Assembly (NCBI GenBank): GCA_035772405.1 | Contig: JAYKKM010000504.1 | Span: 359,001 to 423,000, forward strand | Length of the DNA stretch: 64,000 bases | Source: Chrysogorgia sp. JL179-B06 | Lineage: Eukaryota > Cnidaria > Anthozoa > Scleralcyonacea > Chrysogorgiidae | Reading direction: 5' to 3' | Shown here: positions 33,075 to 44,917 of the stretch, piece after piece | How the letters are laid out: the number at the start of each line of letters is the position of its first letter | Position numbering within the stretch: the stretch's first letter is position 1 | The notes under the pieces: model-generated | The model's input: only the letters and a program-made list of their open reading frames with translations | Databases searched by the model: none | Told to the model about the DNA's origin: nothing | Made by a program: the position numbers and the translations under genes

Positions 33075-33265
33075 GTTCGTCACGCTATATCCGTTCGTCA
33101 CGCGTGAGTCATATGCGGAGTCACGGCGTTCGTCACGGCTGTGCCTCACGCGTGAGTCCCGGCGGCTGTGCGTCACGCGTGAGTGCCGGCGGCTGTGCGT
33201 CACGCGTGAGTCAGGTGTGAGTCACGGCGGCTGTGCGTCACGCGTGAGTCACGCTCAGCATGACG
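33075..33265. repeat. Palindrome-rich GC block
   Basis: The 10-bp palindrome TCACGCGTGA occurs five times in about 170 bp (first at 33098-33107), spaced by GCCGGCGGCTGTGCG-type linkers and additional GAGTCACGGCG units. It is markedly more GC- and CpG-rich than its surroundings. Frames through it give only RDSRVTHSRR-like low complexity. Confidence 0.7.
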
Positions 33266-33349
33266 TGTGTTGCTCGACCAATCAGCGCGCGGCGGCATCC
33301 CTTTGTTACGGTATATGGTGGGGGGGTTATCTACTAACGAGTGTTTCCA

Positions 33350-33455
33350 GGAGAAGACGGCACAGTAAAAAATGTCCAAGTGAAGACGGCCACAGGAAAT
33401 TACCTGAGACCAATCACAAAAATTTGTGTGATTTACCCAACAGAAGGATAAGGAA
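33350..33455 (+). pseudogene. LTR-retrotransposon pol C-terminus fragment
   Basis: Short frame EDGTVKNVQVKTATGNYLRP then ITKICVIYPTEG and stop. The pattern 'V+TA-G-Y-RP-K-C' is the usual end of BEL/Pao or related integrase proteins. Nothing upstream is retained. Confidence 0.45.
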
Positions 33456-33489
33456 AATGGGGAAACCCCATTGCGCGGTGGAATGTTAG

Positions 33490-34683
33490 ACTGGTTAATT
33501 TTTGAACTTTGAACTATAGCAAACTCGCAAAGACTTATGGACCATGAGACATTGTACTTTTTGAACTGGCAATTTTTATTCGCTGTTTACCGTTTATAAA
33601 TGTTTATGTATCACAAGCTTGGACAAATGTAATTTTCTATCTTCAGATTATTATATTATACATATTAAATACTGAAAACTAAGCTTTGTCAGTTTTGTCA
33701 TGATTCATCGCTACAATAAGTTTTTGAAAACTTTGCATCGCCAACGCTGCTACAAAGGCGACAAGCGTTGCAAAAGTCGCAAGAAGACTTGTAAACCTTT
33801 TTAGGAGAATTGCAGATATAACGTTAATCAACATATTCAAATAATCGTAGACGCGCGTTCGAAAGAAATAAATTGCAAAAGAGGTGACCTGTCATATCTT
33901 GACTATAACGTCAACAAACCATTTGTCATCCCTCCCTACGCTAATTCAAAATCTGCTAGATATTAGCAGTTAACGTGACTAGCGTCTACCAGGGTTAACT
34001 TTTCGCTCGACGAGTCCGGCGAGGCGGGGTTGGGCGGGTCAGTGAAAAGACTGGGTAATGCTATTTTTCTATTGAAGGTCTTCGTGTGTCAAAACCTATA
34101 TAAAAATCAACGGCAAGGTATACGAAACCTATCTGTTACGAAATTATAGCGGTTTAATGGACATAAAAGCATTAAATCAACGGGTGAACGTCGAACAGAT
34201 CTTGAAGCCATGTATTTTGATTTTAAAGACGAGTACTTTAATCGCTTACGCATTTTTTCATATTTTCTCATATTTTCTCATTTTTCTCACATCCGATCTT
34301 CACATTTTAAGTAGACGAAACCTACAACGTTCGATTCGCCAGATTCAAGTGATCATTTTGATATAGAAATGGTTTAAATCGGAATAATGATAAATATTAC
34401 AGATTTTCACGAGATAAATGTCAACACAGCATAATAATATTTCCCTGTCCTTTCGTCTTCAGCGAGGGGATTATTGCGGATTCGTATTTCTAGTTGATAC
34501 TTGATGCTTGTTTTATGACTTCAAAATGCTCCAAAAATTATTATATCTGTGTTGAAGTCAATTATAAGCCTGGTTTTCACCAGCATAAGTGCAGTATAAG
34601 TGCATAAGCCCAAGTACAAGAGTCCTTATTTCACAGTGAAAACATTGATTGATCTCTCATCTGTCTCTCTCTCTCATCTTGGA
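33490..34683. other. No gene recognised; one short Helitron-like end
   Basis: AT-rich. AGCGAGGGGATTATTGCGGA and CGTATTTCTAG|T at about 34461-34496 match the Helitron-like terminus family. A CTCTCTCTCATC simple stretch precedes the BEL element. Confidence 0.4.
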
Positions 34684-34688
34684 GAGAA

Positions 34689-35058
34689 TGTTGCGCTTTT
34701 CTACTTCGCGTCGAAGTAGTTGCGCTTCAGCCGGTTCTCACAATTCGTTGGGGACTGTATCTATCATTTGTAAATAAGATCACGCACAGTCTTTTAACGT
34801 CTTTATTTCACAACAATTCAACAAACCATTCCCAACTTGCTAGCATTCTGTTCGCTAGCCAACTCTGACATTCAATACCAAAATTATATTATAATAGCGT
34901 CGCCCGGAAGCTCCACCTTACATTGTCTTTTGTTTACATGAATAGATCATTCAGTTCTACGATGATCTGCACATTACAAAGGTTGATAATAATAATTATA
35001 AGAAGACTAATTAATTAACAGCTAAATTATGTAACTATAAGATTACAGACATTCGACA
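34689..35058 (-). repeat. 3' LTR of the BEL/Pao element
   Basis: 370 bp, TG...CA ended on the minus strand; lacks an 11-bp AAGTTAGTGAC segment found in the other LTR. Confidence 0.9.
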
Positions 35059-35094
35059 CACTCCCCCCTTTGAGCCTTTTGGGTTCAAACATGA

Positions 35095-35553
35095 CTAATG
35101 TGTTCTCCATCGTGCATTACAAAGCCTACCTTTGCACTTTAGCACTCCATCTCTTTCCACTAACCCTAATTGACTAACTAATTGCTCATAATCACTTCTT
35201 GACCTCAAACTTGCCTGAGTAGTCTTTATCAGAACACTTGCAGCTTCAGTAATCTCCTCTACCTTCAATCTACCCAATTCTGCTACATTCTCTCCTAATC
35301 TAGCCTTCAAGTTGTTGATAAACCTCCTCATCCATGCAGTAACCTTAACAAGTTTATTACATTTACTATAAGCCTTGATGTCAATAACATTTTCTATACT
35401 AGGAGCCTCTACCACCTGCATTTCCATAACAACTGTCTTCTTAACTTCCATCAAACTCTCATTTGTATCCACAAGTTCTTCTGCAACTGGCCAATGACCC
35501 TTTGGACTGGATAACCACTTTGGCCCCTTCCACCAAAGTTCACTTTCTTTCAA
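35095..35553 (-). pseudogene. BEL/Pao pol: linker to integrase, truncated
   Basis: Begins ESELWWKGPKWLSSPKGHWP, the conserved motif between RNase H and integrase, and reaches LVERDGVLKCKGRLCNA. The zinc-binding and catalytic integrase parts that should follow are absent; the frame ends within about 40 bp of the LTR. Confidence 0.8.
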
Positions 35554-36125
35554 ACAAGATGCAGATACCCTCTTGATCCTAGGTCACCAGGATTTTCTAC
35601 TCCTGGACAATGACTCCAATCCTTCTTCTTACTCAACTTCAAAATCTCATTTACCCTATGGCGGACAAATTGTTTCCATTCACCTCGATTATTGATCCAG
35701 CATAAGGCTGTCTTACTATCTAGCCAATAACAAGACCCACTAAACTCCACATCAAATGCTAAAGCTGGCCTAACTGTGTCCATCAGTTTGGCTAGAATTC
35801 TGGCAGACATAAGTTCCAACCTGGGAATCGTTTGAGCCTTCATTGGTGCTATTCTAGTCTTGGAGGTCAACAATCCACGTGATAACTCGCATACAAAATA
35901 CACAACTGCACAATAAGCCTTTAAGCTAGCATCTGCAAACCCATGCAATGAACACATTGTTCGATCTACTAATTCACCATACACACATCTTGCTATCACA
36001 ATCTGACCTACCCTTTCAAGATCTTCAACCCAATCCAACCACCGCTTCTTTATCTCATCTTCAAGTTCATCATCCCAAGCTACTTCTGCTGAGCACAACT
36101 CCTGGAACAACATCTTAATATTCAC
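35550..36125 (-). pseudogene. BEL/Pao pol: RNase H-like region
   Basis: Contains SLHGFADASLKAYCAVVYF (RNase H first acidic motif), PRLELMSARILAKL, YWLDSKTALCWI and HCPGVENPGDLGSRG, in the usual Pao order. It is separated from the RT by stop codons around 36150. Confidence 0.83.
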
Positions 36126-36166
36126 TGCTACCGGACTGATTATATCTAATGGATCATATAACCCTG

Positions 36167-37094
36167 CTAATCACTAAGAATGTTACGCTTTGTAGCAGCT
36201 AATGATTTTGCTCTCTCTGTCAATTTCAAGAAACAAAATTGAAAGGTATCTGACTTACAATTCCAACCTATACAAAGAACCTTTTCTGCAGTCCCACCTT
36301 CATTGTTTATCCCAAGAGAAGATTTGGCATATGTTTGGTCATCCACCGTATTCTCTGTGTAATATTCCTTCTCTTGGCTAGATTTTAATTTCTCTAACAA
36401 AGCTTCACTGTTACTAAGCCACTTCCTAAGCTTAAACCCTCCTTCAGCCAACCTTTTGTTAGCATATTCATACAATAAAAGTGCGTGATTATCAGTCTGC
36501 TCACACGCTACCAAGTCATCTACATAAAAACTGTCTTTCAATTTTCTTACAAACTGTGGATCTATTTCCATGAAACTATCCAAGTGATGCTGCAATGTTG
36601 CATTCAACAAAAATGGTGAACAGTTCACACCAAACACTACTCTACAAAATCTACTCCACTGGCTTAATATCTTTCTCATGTATATCCTTCACCCAAAGAA
36701 ACCTTAAACAATCCCTTTCTACCTGATCAATTTCAACATTGAGAAATGCTTTCTCAATATCTGCTACCACTGCAATTCTCTTTTCCCTAAATCGCAACAA
36801 AATGTGTAGCAGTAATGGAGCTAGTGGAGGTCCGACATGAAGGCAATCATTTAAGGAGGTACCCTGTATGGATTCCTTACAAAAAGCATCATAAACAACT
36901 CTGACATTTGTTGTTTTTGCATCCTTACGGACTACGGCATGATGTGGTATATAATGAACTCTTGAAGCCCTTTCCAATTCAACGACTGGCTCTATCATCC
37001 CTCTTTCAAGCTGTTCTTTCATTACCCTGTCATATTCTTCCAACATTTCTGGTTCCTTTCTTAACTTCCCTACTTGACCTTTTAATCTCTTCAA
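36167..37094 (-). pseudogene. BEL/Pao pol: reverse transcriptase
   Basis: Two overlapping frames. The first (37094-36651) has VHYIPHHAVVRKD, VRVVYDAFCK, PPLAPLLLHILLRFREKRIA and VADIEKAFLNVEI with the first catalytic aspartate. The second (36679-36167) has FGVNCSPFLLNATLQHHL, FYVDDLVA (YVDD) and GGFKLRKWLSNSE. One frameshift lies near 36665. Confidence 0.87.
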
Positions 37095-37095
37095 A

Positions 37096-37679
37096 CTAAT
37101 ACAAATGAGGATAATCCCTTTTCCTCAACTCCACATGTTCATTCTTTATTTGTGAAATGCTCTTCACTCCGTACACCTCAAGTTTCACACTCTCTCCCCC
37201 CTTAACTGGCAACACTTCTAACTCGAAAACTTCTCGCAACTTTTCCTCTCCATTTTCTTGCCCAAACGCTCTTATTTCAATCCATTCCTTTCTTTTAACT
37301 GGCACTCCAGCTACCTGAACTGCCTTTGTACTTTTGTAGTCACAAAGGATCTGTGACTTCCTGAGTCAAGTAATACTCTCACTCTCACATTACTCTTTGC
37401 TCCCTTCACTAAAGTCTGAACTGCCTGCAATGCAACTCTACACCCCGAACCCAGAATGGAAAGATTGGACTGAACTGTGTCAGCAAGTACCCCAGTACCC
37501 TCACAAACAGACCTATGGTGTCGTTTCCCGCAAGCATTACAAGTATTAGTACTTAAACAGTTTTTACCTATATGTCCCTTCTTTAAACAAACAAAACATC
37601 GTCCATACTTACGAATGAGTTGTTTGCGTTCATTTATATCGGTAACCTTCTTACATTGTTCATGTGGATGTTCTTGCAT
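37096..37679 (-). pseudogene. BEL/Pao gag zinc knuckles and protease
   Basis: CCHC knuckles CFVCLKKGHIGKNC and CNACGKRHHRSVC, preceded by HEQCKKVTDINERKQ, lead into the protease with active site VLLDSGSHRSFVT. The protease continues after a frameshift in the 37305-37096 frame. A further Cys-containing segment KCAFCMQEHPH lies just upstream. Confidence 0.85.
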
Positions 37680-37819
37680 ACAGAATGCACACTTTACATT
37701 TCCTTGCCTCGCAAAGAGAGCTGCTGCTAATCCACCAGAACCATGTCCATTACTCTGACCTTTTCTAGTTTCTTGCTTCTCGCCTTTGTTAATACTTTGG
37801 CCAGTACCCTCGACAACAT

Positions 37820-38235
37820 ACTTAAAGGTTATAAAACGTGTTGTTCTACGTAGGCAGTGTAGAAATACAAATCAAATATCTAAAAAGGTTGGTGTACTGC
37901 CGCAATAGTACGTAAGTTGTCTAACGTTTTAAGCGGCGAAGGCCCTTCGCTAGAGAGTGAAAGGGCCTTCACTCGAAACGTTATACTACATACTTTGCTC
38001 AAACCTAACTAGTATACAAACATTCAAATATTTCCCACCATTGGGGGGTAAGAAATGTTGTATTTGTTGGTAAGAAATGTTGTATTGGTTCACAGTAATA
38101 ACACTGTTGTAAATTTGTGACTAAGTTTATTATCGCAACCAGTTTTCGCAGTTCGAACGCAGCACAGGCCAACGTACAAGTATCGTGGGCACAGTCGTGC
38201 CCAGCCTCTTCTGAACAAGATGGCGGACCGGAAAG
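37820..38235. other. Foreign non-coding segment replacing mid-gag
   Basis: Between the gag N-terminus and the zinc knuckles, where several hundred residues are expected, lie about 400 bp without gag similarity. It includes a hairpin AAGGCCCTTCGC...AAGGGCCTTCA (about 37937-37972) and a near-repeat GGTAAGAAATGTTGTATT (38046 and 38069). Confidence 0.5.
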
Positions 38236-38533
38236 TGCCCGGAGCTGTACTGTATTTCATCTCCGCTCTAAGGTTGTCTGCTTCCTCAATTTCCCTCATA
38301 AGTTCCTCGTCGGCGTTCTCCGCTTCGCTACTGCTCATTAGTTCGCTGATGCCTTCATCGAGACCCTTTAGTGACTCGATTTTATCGTTCAAAGTAGCTT
38401 TCAATTGTCTCAAAACATTTTTGTCCGTCTCAATGTTGAGATTCGCGAGCCTTTCGTTGATCTTTGCGACGATCTTTGTTGTTGAACCTCTATGTGCTGC
38501 GCGTATCCTTTTCTTCTTCGTTAGTTCGTCCAT
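38236..38533 (-). pseudogene. BEL/Pao gag N-terminus
   Basis: Starts MDELTKKKRIRAAHRGSTTK and continues as a helical region (ERLANLNIETDKNVLRQLKA) to EADNLRAEMKYS. This is the characteristic Pao gag start, 50 bp inside the 5' LTR and next to the primer site. Confidence 0.75.
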
Positions 38534-38583
38534 TTCAAAGTTCTGGCTCGTGAAGTTCTTCTCTCCGGCTCGACAGGACCAAG

Positions 38584-38964
38584 TGTTGCACTTTTCTGCT
38601 TCGCGTCGAAGTAGTTGCGCTTCAGCCGGTTCTCACAATTCGTTGGGGACTGTATTTATCATTTGTAAATAAGATCACGCACAGTCTTTTAACGTCTTTA
38701 TTTTACAACAATTCAACAAACCATTTACAACTTGCTAGCATTCTGTTCGCTAGCCAAGTTAGTGACAACTCTGACATTCAATACCTAAATTATATTATAA
38801 TAGCGTCGCCCGGAAGCTCCACCCTACATTGTCTTTTGTTTACATGAATATATCATTCAGTTCTACGATGATCTGCACATTACAACGGTTGATAATAATA
38901 ATTATAAGAAGACTAATCAATTAGTAACTAAATTATCTAACTATAAGATTACAGACATTCGACA
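38584..38964 (-). repeat. 5' LTR of the BEL/Pao element
   Basis: 381 bp; contains GCTTCGCGTCGAAGTAGTTG and GATCACGCACAGTC. Mostly identical to 34689-35058. Confidence 0.9.
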
Positions 38965-39408
38965 GAGAATCTTTGCAATGGTTTGCGGGTTTACAGGCCT
39001 CGATAACTGCGATTCATTACCTGAATTTGAGATCGCGGAACAATCGTTTCGAAATCGCTCGACATCTTTTAGTATGTTTACCGTCTACCACGATCAGCGT
39101 GTGCAGTTGTGAGCATGGCCGGTGGAATTCTGGATTTAGTTTAAAATCTAGCAACAGAGTCAGAGAACAACTCGACGAAAAGCATAGCTGTCGAAAAGAA
39201 AGAACTATTGGCTATTGACCCTCAATACGCCTCACGGTTCGCAAAACCCTGACGGGAAATATTATTACGCAATTTTGCAGATATGTGGAACCCCAGAAAT
39301 AGTACTAATAATACTAATAATAATGAAGCCGAAACCTAGACTCGCGCTACCACATATACAAACAGCATAGACTATTATGCACCAACGGAGTGTTTATACT
39401 TTAGACTA

Positions 39409-39735
39409 TTACGAGTATCGTATGTCAGTCGAAATAGAAATGTCCGTCTCGTTGAGCTCCATCTCGGCGTCCACTTGTTGAACGACTTGTTTAACGATAA
39501 CATCAGTTGTATCTTCGTCCCTGATTGTGGTACACGATAGATTTCTAGCAGATCTCTTCTTAGATATTGTTTTACATTTTCAAGTTCTTTGTTTGCCCAA
39601 GCTTGTGTCGATCAGTATCGCACTCTCAGAGCGAAGCTTGTGCACAGTTGCAACCATTTCATATTTGGCAATCATTAAAGTGATAATTGCATTAACCACA
39701 TCTTGGTCTGCTTTACTCATCCTCGAATACTTCAT
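39409..39735 (-). CDS. Unrecognised ORF with an in-frame TGA
   Basis: From ATG at 39735: MSKADQDVVNAIITLMIAKY, EMVATVHKLRSESAILIDTS, then TGA after LGKQRT; the same frame stays open as KCKTISKKRSARNLSCTT to KQVVQQVDAEMELNETDIS and stops at TAA. The halves (helical, then basic/acidic) look like one protein of about 108 residues with a nonsense mutation. No family recognised. Confidence 0.3.
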
Positions 39736-39859
39736 AAAAAGATCATTGATCGTTACATTTGATTCTGGAGACGACGGTCAAGAAGGGCGTCGATTAACGC
39801 CATGTTTATATATCGGCGTTCTCATCTATATCGATTTCACGGTATCTTAATTGCCAGCT

Positions 39860-41125
39860 CTTTTTGGAGGCATATTGTAAATAATATGATATAACACAGC
39901 AATATTCAGCCTAATAATGACCGAATATCAACTATTTGGCGGAGCAACGAAAACCACATCAAAACGCGCCACTCGACTCCTATATTGTTATATATAGATA
40001 CAATAAACGGTACCTCTGAATCCAGTGTTAGAAAATCTCCTTAACACGAAACCTGATAGTAGAAACACACCATGGAGGAAAATTTCTTTACAGGATAACA
40101 TTGTAATTTCGAGGAAACGCTGTTTTGGAATCCTTGAACACACAAACAAAGAAACGAATCAAACTCCAGGATTTATAACCTTCTTCTGATATTCACAAAC
40201 AGTAGTAGATGACGTGAAGGGTAGCGAACCAATCAGGTTCCTCGTTCGGAAGCGTAGATGAATCAGTAAATAATGACATATTCCCTCAACATGAATAAAA
40301 AAATTAGAGCCTAGAGGAAGTTATCAAGCATCGCCTGATATTTGTCAATCAACAGTGGAGTAATGGCGCAACCAGGTTTTCGTTTAGAGGTGTTTATGAC
40401 ATACCGACGTCATGGAAAAGTATATAGGTGTCAGATAAATCCGTAAATTTCATTGTTCCTTCAATTGAATTATTAATCATAAACCAAGAGAAGAACAAAA
40501 TACAAAACAAAGAAAAATTCTCGTTGTTTTCTGTCTTCGCAAATCCTAGAGGAGAAGTCATGCTTTGTTTCCGTATTAATCTTGTGCCGCAAGTGAAAAC
40601 TATAGGTGGCTGAAATCTCAGCACAAGGGGCTCACTTATAAAAAACTCTTCAAAACAATGAGATGATGTATTTTGTAACCTTCACTCTCCATTAACACCT
40701 GCATTCACTTTACTTACCCGTATGGTTGGTTATAGGTGCAGACGGGGGATTCACCGACTTACCAGGCGCTTGTTATTACTTGGATTCAGGTCAGGATGCC
40801 CTGTTGTGATCTCCAATATTGACCTAACCACCACCGTCTACACCTATCACACCGATTTCATCGGTGGAAATAGCTTTGATTAAAGAGAGGGATGGTGGGT
40901 ATTTTTGCCATTTTCTTTACTTCTCGTCTACTACTGATACTCCGCTATGTCTTCGCTGTGCCGTCAGCAGGCATCATTGCGATCAGCCAAGCATGGTGTG
41001 CCTCTCATATAACCACTCGCACACTCGCCCCAAGCCTTGCGCCGTTCATTGGTTGTTAACCTTGGTTATCTAATAACCCCCATAATAGCTCAAATATATC
41101 AAAGATTAGAGCGTCTCAGGGGGTG
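39860..41125. other. No gene recognised
   Basis: Only short frames without similarity. No repeat identified by eye. Confidence 0.4.
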
Positions 41126-41131
41126 TTTATA

Positions 41132-41933
41132 CCGGGTGACCCAAAAAAAAGTACTCCGGTTTGATTCATAATAACTTCTAAACCACTGAAGCTATTAAAC
41201 TGAAATAACTTTCATTAGATAGATGGAAGACTAGCTTAGATTTTGATATATTACAGTTGTATTTTACTTACAAATTCACGGAGATATTAATGTTCAAAAT
41301 AGGTAGCATATTTCTGGATGTGTCTAAAATATGCAAAAAACGCCGTATCAAATACTTAATGTTGGATGTGTCTGGGGAGTTGCATGTTATGTCTTATGGA
41401 GTTATGGTTTGATTGTGTTTCATAATTCTGAGTTTATTCTGAACATGAACAAATTTGCAATGTGCCACATGATCAGCAACCTCAGAATTTGGAAGAGCAT
41501 CGCAGCATGCCGTAATCTAGAACAACGAATGATCCATGACTCCTTCGACGCAATGGTGTCACGGGCTAGGCAGTGCATTCGTGCTAGAGGACACGCGATT
41601 CCGAACGAATAAATCTTGCTTGTATTTTGCAAATAATAATACTTCGTTTCATAATAAACAATTTGTTTACTGCTAATAGTGCGTGTTTCAGTTGAGCAAA
41701 GCTTGATTAATATTTGATACGGCGTTTTTTGCATATTTTAGACACATCCAGAAATATGCTACCTATTTTGAACATTAATATCTCCGTGAATTTTTAAGTA
41801 AAATACAACTGTCATATATCAAAATCTAAGTTAGTCTTCCATCTATCTAATGAAAGTTATTTCAGTTTAATAGCTTCAGTGGTTTAGAAGTTATTATGAA
41901 TCAAACCGGAGTACTTTTTTTTGGGTCACCCGG
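41132..41933. mobile_element. Tc1/mariner-type foldback element with TA target
   Basis: Arms of about 235 bp begin CCGGGTGACCCAAAAAAAAG and end in its complement, with TA on both sides (41130-41131 and 41934-41935). The CCGGGTGACCC-A-rich start is common in mariner-like elements. The centre (about 41420-41612) keeps a degenerate frame ending FDAMVSRARQCIRARGHAIP, resembling the C-terminal end of a mariner transposase. Confidence 0.75.
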
Positions 41934-42426
41934 TATGAATCCGGATTCAGTTTCATTCCTCATTGACATGAATTCAAACCGCGTTTACATACTAGGAATT
42001 GTATCCCAGGATCGAAAATCGCGCGAAATCTGAAATTTCAAGATGGCGATCAATAACATTATAGCGGGTATGTTTCTTTCAACGATTTCTGTGCTTTTAT
42101 ATTTAAACATAAAGAAAAGGCCGGGAGAAAGCATGATTACTAGCAACGATAATCGATGCGGTTGCAAGTAAACACGTATTTAATTTACTTTTAATTTATA
42201 ATTTAATTTATAATTCGGCGCAATTCTTGTCAAAAAGGTCATATAAATAATAATCGTTTATCAGTATAAATGTTAAAAGCATGCATGAGCATGTTGTTCG
42301 TTTCAGTCTTCTAGGTCGTATTTTTCATTGCGGAATGAAATCTCACATCACCTTTACAATACTCCGGAATGAAATTTCAATCTCGACATCATACGTCTTC
42401 TACGCAGGATATATTGCAAAGTAGCT

Positions 42427-42476
42427 ACTAGAAATACGTGTACGCAACAAACCCTCGGCGGCTTACTGTTTGAAGC
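42427..42476 (-). mobile_element. Helitron-like 3' terminus, copy 3
   Basis: ACTAGAAATACGTGTACGCA followed by CTCGGCGGCTTACTGTTTG: same end as 893-940 and 13988-14035, with unrelated flanks. Confidence 0.45.
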
Positions 42477-42479
42477 CTT

Positions 42480-43015
42480 CAGAGCGTGCTTAGTTATTTT
42501 ACTTGTAATAGAAAATTACCCATTAATATAATTTGCCAATCTCAATGGATTTTCTGTGGACACTATATCTGAGAGCTTTAAAACTACTATCAAGCTTTTG
42601 TTGTCTGAATTTCATTGTTTCATAATACATCAAACTAAATGCACCAGGGAAATTCGGTTTTCTGCATCTGTTGATGTTTTATAAAAGATCACCTTTTTAT
42701 TCTTAAGGCTTATTTATCACGACTGTATATTATCTATTTCCTTTTTAGTTAATCTTAATGATTTATTCTACTTTTTTGTAATTCCTTGAATTTTGTAGTT
42801 GTCAGGGCATTGAGAATATTGTGATTTACGAGAAATAAATTCATGATGATGATGTTACTTACGATGATGACGTAGTTATAAATTAATAAGATACAAATAA
42901 GCTCTTGTAATAGACCACCGTCATCGCGATTCATGAATGGGGTGTGGGCGCTATTGATATGCCAAGCCTCACCCACCTGCAGACGGTTTCAATACAATGA
43001 CACGCAATCACCAAA
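42480..43015. other. No gene recognised
   Basis: AT-rich. A telomere-like GGGGTTAGGATTAGG block and an AC/AT microsatellite follow at 43018-43112. Confidence 0.4.
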
Positions 43016-43074
43016 TGTATGGGGTTAGGGTTAGACGCCAAATGTACGGGGTTAGGATTAGGATTAGGATTATA

Positions 43075-43112
<38 letters not shown>

Positions 43113-43579
43113 CAGGGGCGGATTTAGGGTACGTCAAACACGGCAAGCGACGTACACTAAACTTCGAGACTAATTTATTCATGAATTAATTAGTTTGAAT
43201 TTTCAAAAAAAACTTCTAAAAATATTTTTAAAATTTGAAAAATAAATATTCAAACTTTTAAAAATTTTATGTAAATTTTGAAATTTTCGAAATTTTCATT
43301 TTGCCCGTAATTAGCGCGCTAAAAAAAATAATTTCGGCTGAGAAGACTTTGTCTACTTCATGTAGTCTGAACGAAACTGTTCATATGATAGGGTTATTGA
43401 GGGACCTCCTTTCTTCCATTTACAATTGAGGATTATTCGAGTACGGCAAAATGGCCGATGTACGGCAAAATGGCCGCAAACACGAGCACTGATTGGTCAA
43501 AAGCAGTAAAAAATGGCCAGTGTACGTCGGAAGTAAATGCAGTGTACGTCGGAAGTGAGAAAAAGTATAATTCGGCTGT

Positions 43580-43810
43580 CTTAGTCAGCAGTAAATTGAC
43601 TCGAATTCAAACTTCGGCTTGAGACTGAGTTTCGATTATGGCGAGTCTACGGATGTTACGGCCGAACTTGTAGATAACGCTCTACAGAATGAAAACGTTG
43701 ATTTGTTAAAGAGGATCTGTTGTGATTTGACAAAGAAACTCCAATCGTGTGATTTTCTCGTGGGTCAAGAGTTTGACGCGTATTGGCAAGACATTGTACC
43801 GGGATTTTGA
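43580..43810 (+). CDS. Unrecognised ORF in the hAT-like element
   Basis: Encodes FDYGESTDVTAELVDNALQN, VDLLKRICCDLTKKLQSCDF and a stop after DIVPGF. Helical; reads like a real exon but matches nothing I know. It could be cargo or part of a degenerate first exon. Confidence 0.3.
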
Positions 43811-44599
43811 CGCGGAGTCATATTCCTCAATCCTCAGTGTGCAAGAGCTGTTAATGGAAAGAAAGTTGTATTGCTTTTAATAAAGTGAGTGGAAACTATC
43901 TTAGCTTTAGTAGTTTAGTTCCTAAAACTTGTGTAACCTTGAAAAGCGTAAATTATTTAAATTAGATAAGATAGGTGACGTATATTATGTTCGACTATAG
44001 AGTATTTATGAATAATACATCATATAATTATTGAGATAATGAGATCTGTTTAGCCAACCATCGCCAATTTTTACTTCAATAATCTGATCAACAGCGTTAA
44101 ATATTGAATTCCAATACCTCTTCTCGAACAGTCTACTGTTTATTTTTTCTTTAATATTCGATTGGTTTGGATTGTGTTTTGACTTTGTATCTGGCTTTTA
44201 AATATAGATCTCCTAGTATAGATTCTGGATGTTCTGCGAATCAGCTTGTTAAAAAAAAAGCTATTTTAAACTGTTGTGATAACACATGATCTAGTTTCTT
44301 ATCTATTCTTGGTTTGGCTTCTGCTACAAACAGAAATATTTTTTGTTATTACCCTGACTGTGGGGAACAGAAATTTAAATTACTTTTTAATTGTAAAGTA
44401 GAACCGTGTCCACCTTTGAGAGGTATGTCAGATGTACATATCCTATTTTGTTTTCAAGGCATTGTTGAATCAGGTAACATATTTCAACCATATCATTTTG
44501 TCCCTCATGTTTTATGCTGAGCCAACAGGAGGAGAAAAAAGGATGTTTCACAAAAAATCTCCTCCAACCTGTCAAAGTCTAAATAAAATTCCAGTGGAA

Positions 44600-44904
44600 A
44601 TTTGGTTCAATCTAAAATTTATTTTCCTTTTATAACTACACCAGACCCCAAACCTTGCCATACTATCAAACACACCAATTGCTTTTGTTCCATCGTCAGA
44701 ATTAAGTGGCAAAACAGCTGCAAAACAGCTGCAACCAACTCACCTGCTCCTTCTGCAACCACTTCACCATCCACAAGTTCAACTATCACTACCAGCACCT
44801 CCCAAATAAATTTTATTCATGAGTATGATATTGCTACTTATAGAGAGAAAGCCAAAGGTACGACCGATTTGGAAATTGATGTTCTAAATTCTAATAAATA
44901 ATGT
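44600..44904 (+). CDS. Unrecognised Thr/Ser-rich ORF in the hAT-like element
   Basis: After a pyrimidine stretch the frame reads TPDPKPCHTIKHTNCFCSIV, a Thr/Ser/Pro-rich linker (TNSPAPSATTSPSTSSTITT) and HEYDIATYREKAKGTTDLEI, closing at TAA. No domain recognised; possibly a last exon. Confidence 0.28.
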
Positions 44905-44917
44905 GTTCAATTATAAA

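Larger units (their letters stand above)
34689..38964 (-). mobile_element. BEL/Pao LTR retrotransposon, deleted, with GAGAA TSD
   Basis: LTRs at 34689-35058 and 38584-38964 (TGTCGAATGTCTG...GCAACA on the minus strand) are about 95% alike apart from an 11-bp insertion. The element is flanked by the 5-bp duplication GAGAA at 34684-34688 and 38965-38969. Next to the 3' LTR is a polypurine tract AAAGGGGGGAGTG, and after the 5' LTR a primer site TGGTCCTGTCGAGCC of a kind common in BEL/Pao. At 4.3 kb it is well short of a full element: the middle of gag and almost all of the integrase are missing. Confidence 0.9.

Noticed and set aside
33003..33203. Arg/Ser-rich ORF (RVTHSRRDSRV)
   Set aside because: It is the translation of the TCACGCGTGA palindrome repeats.
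39527..39850. Hydrophobic 107-codon plus-strand ORF resembling a membrane protein
   Set aside because: It is the antisense of the better minus-strand frame at 39409-39735.
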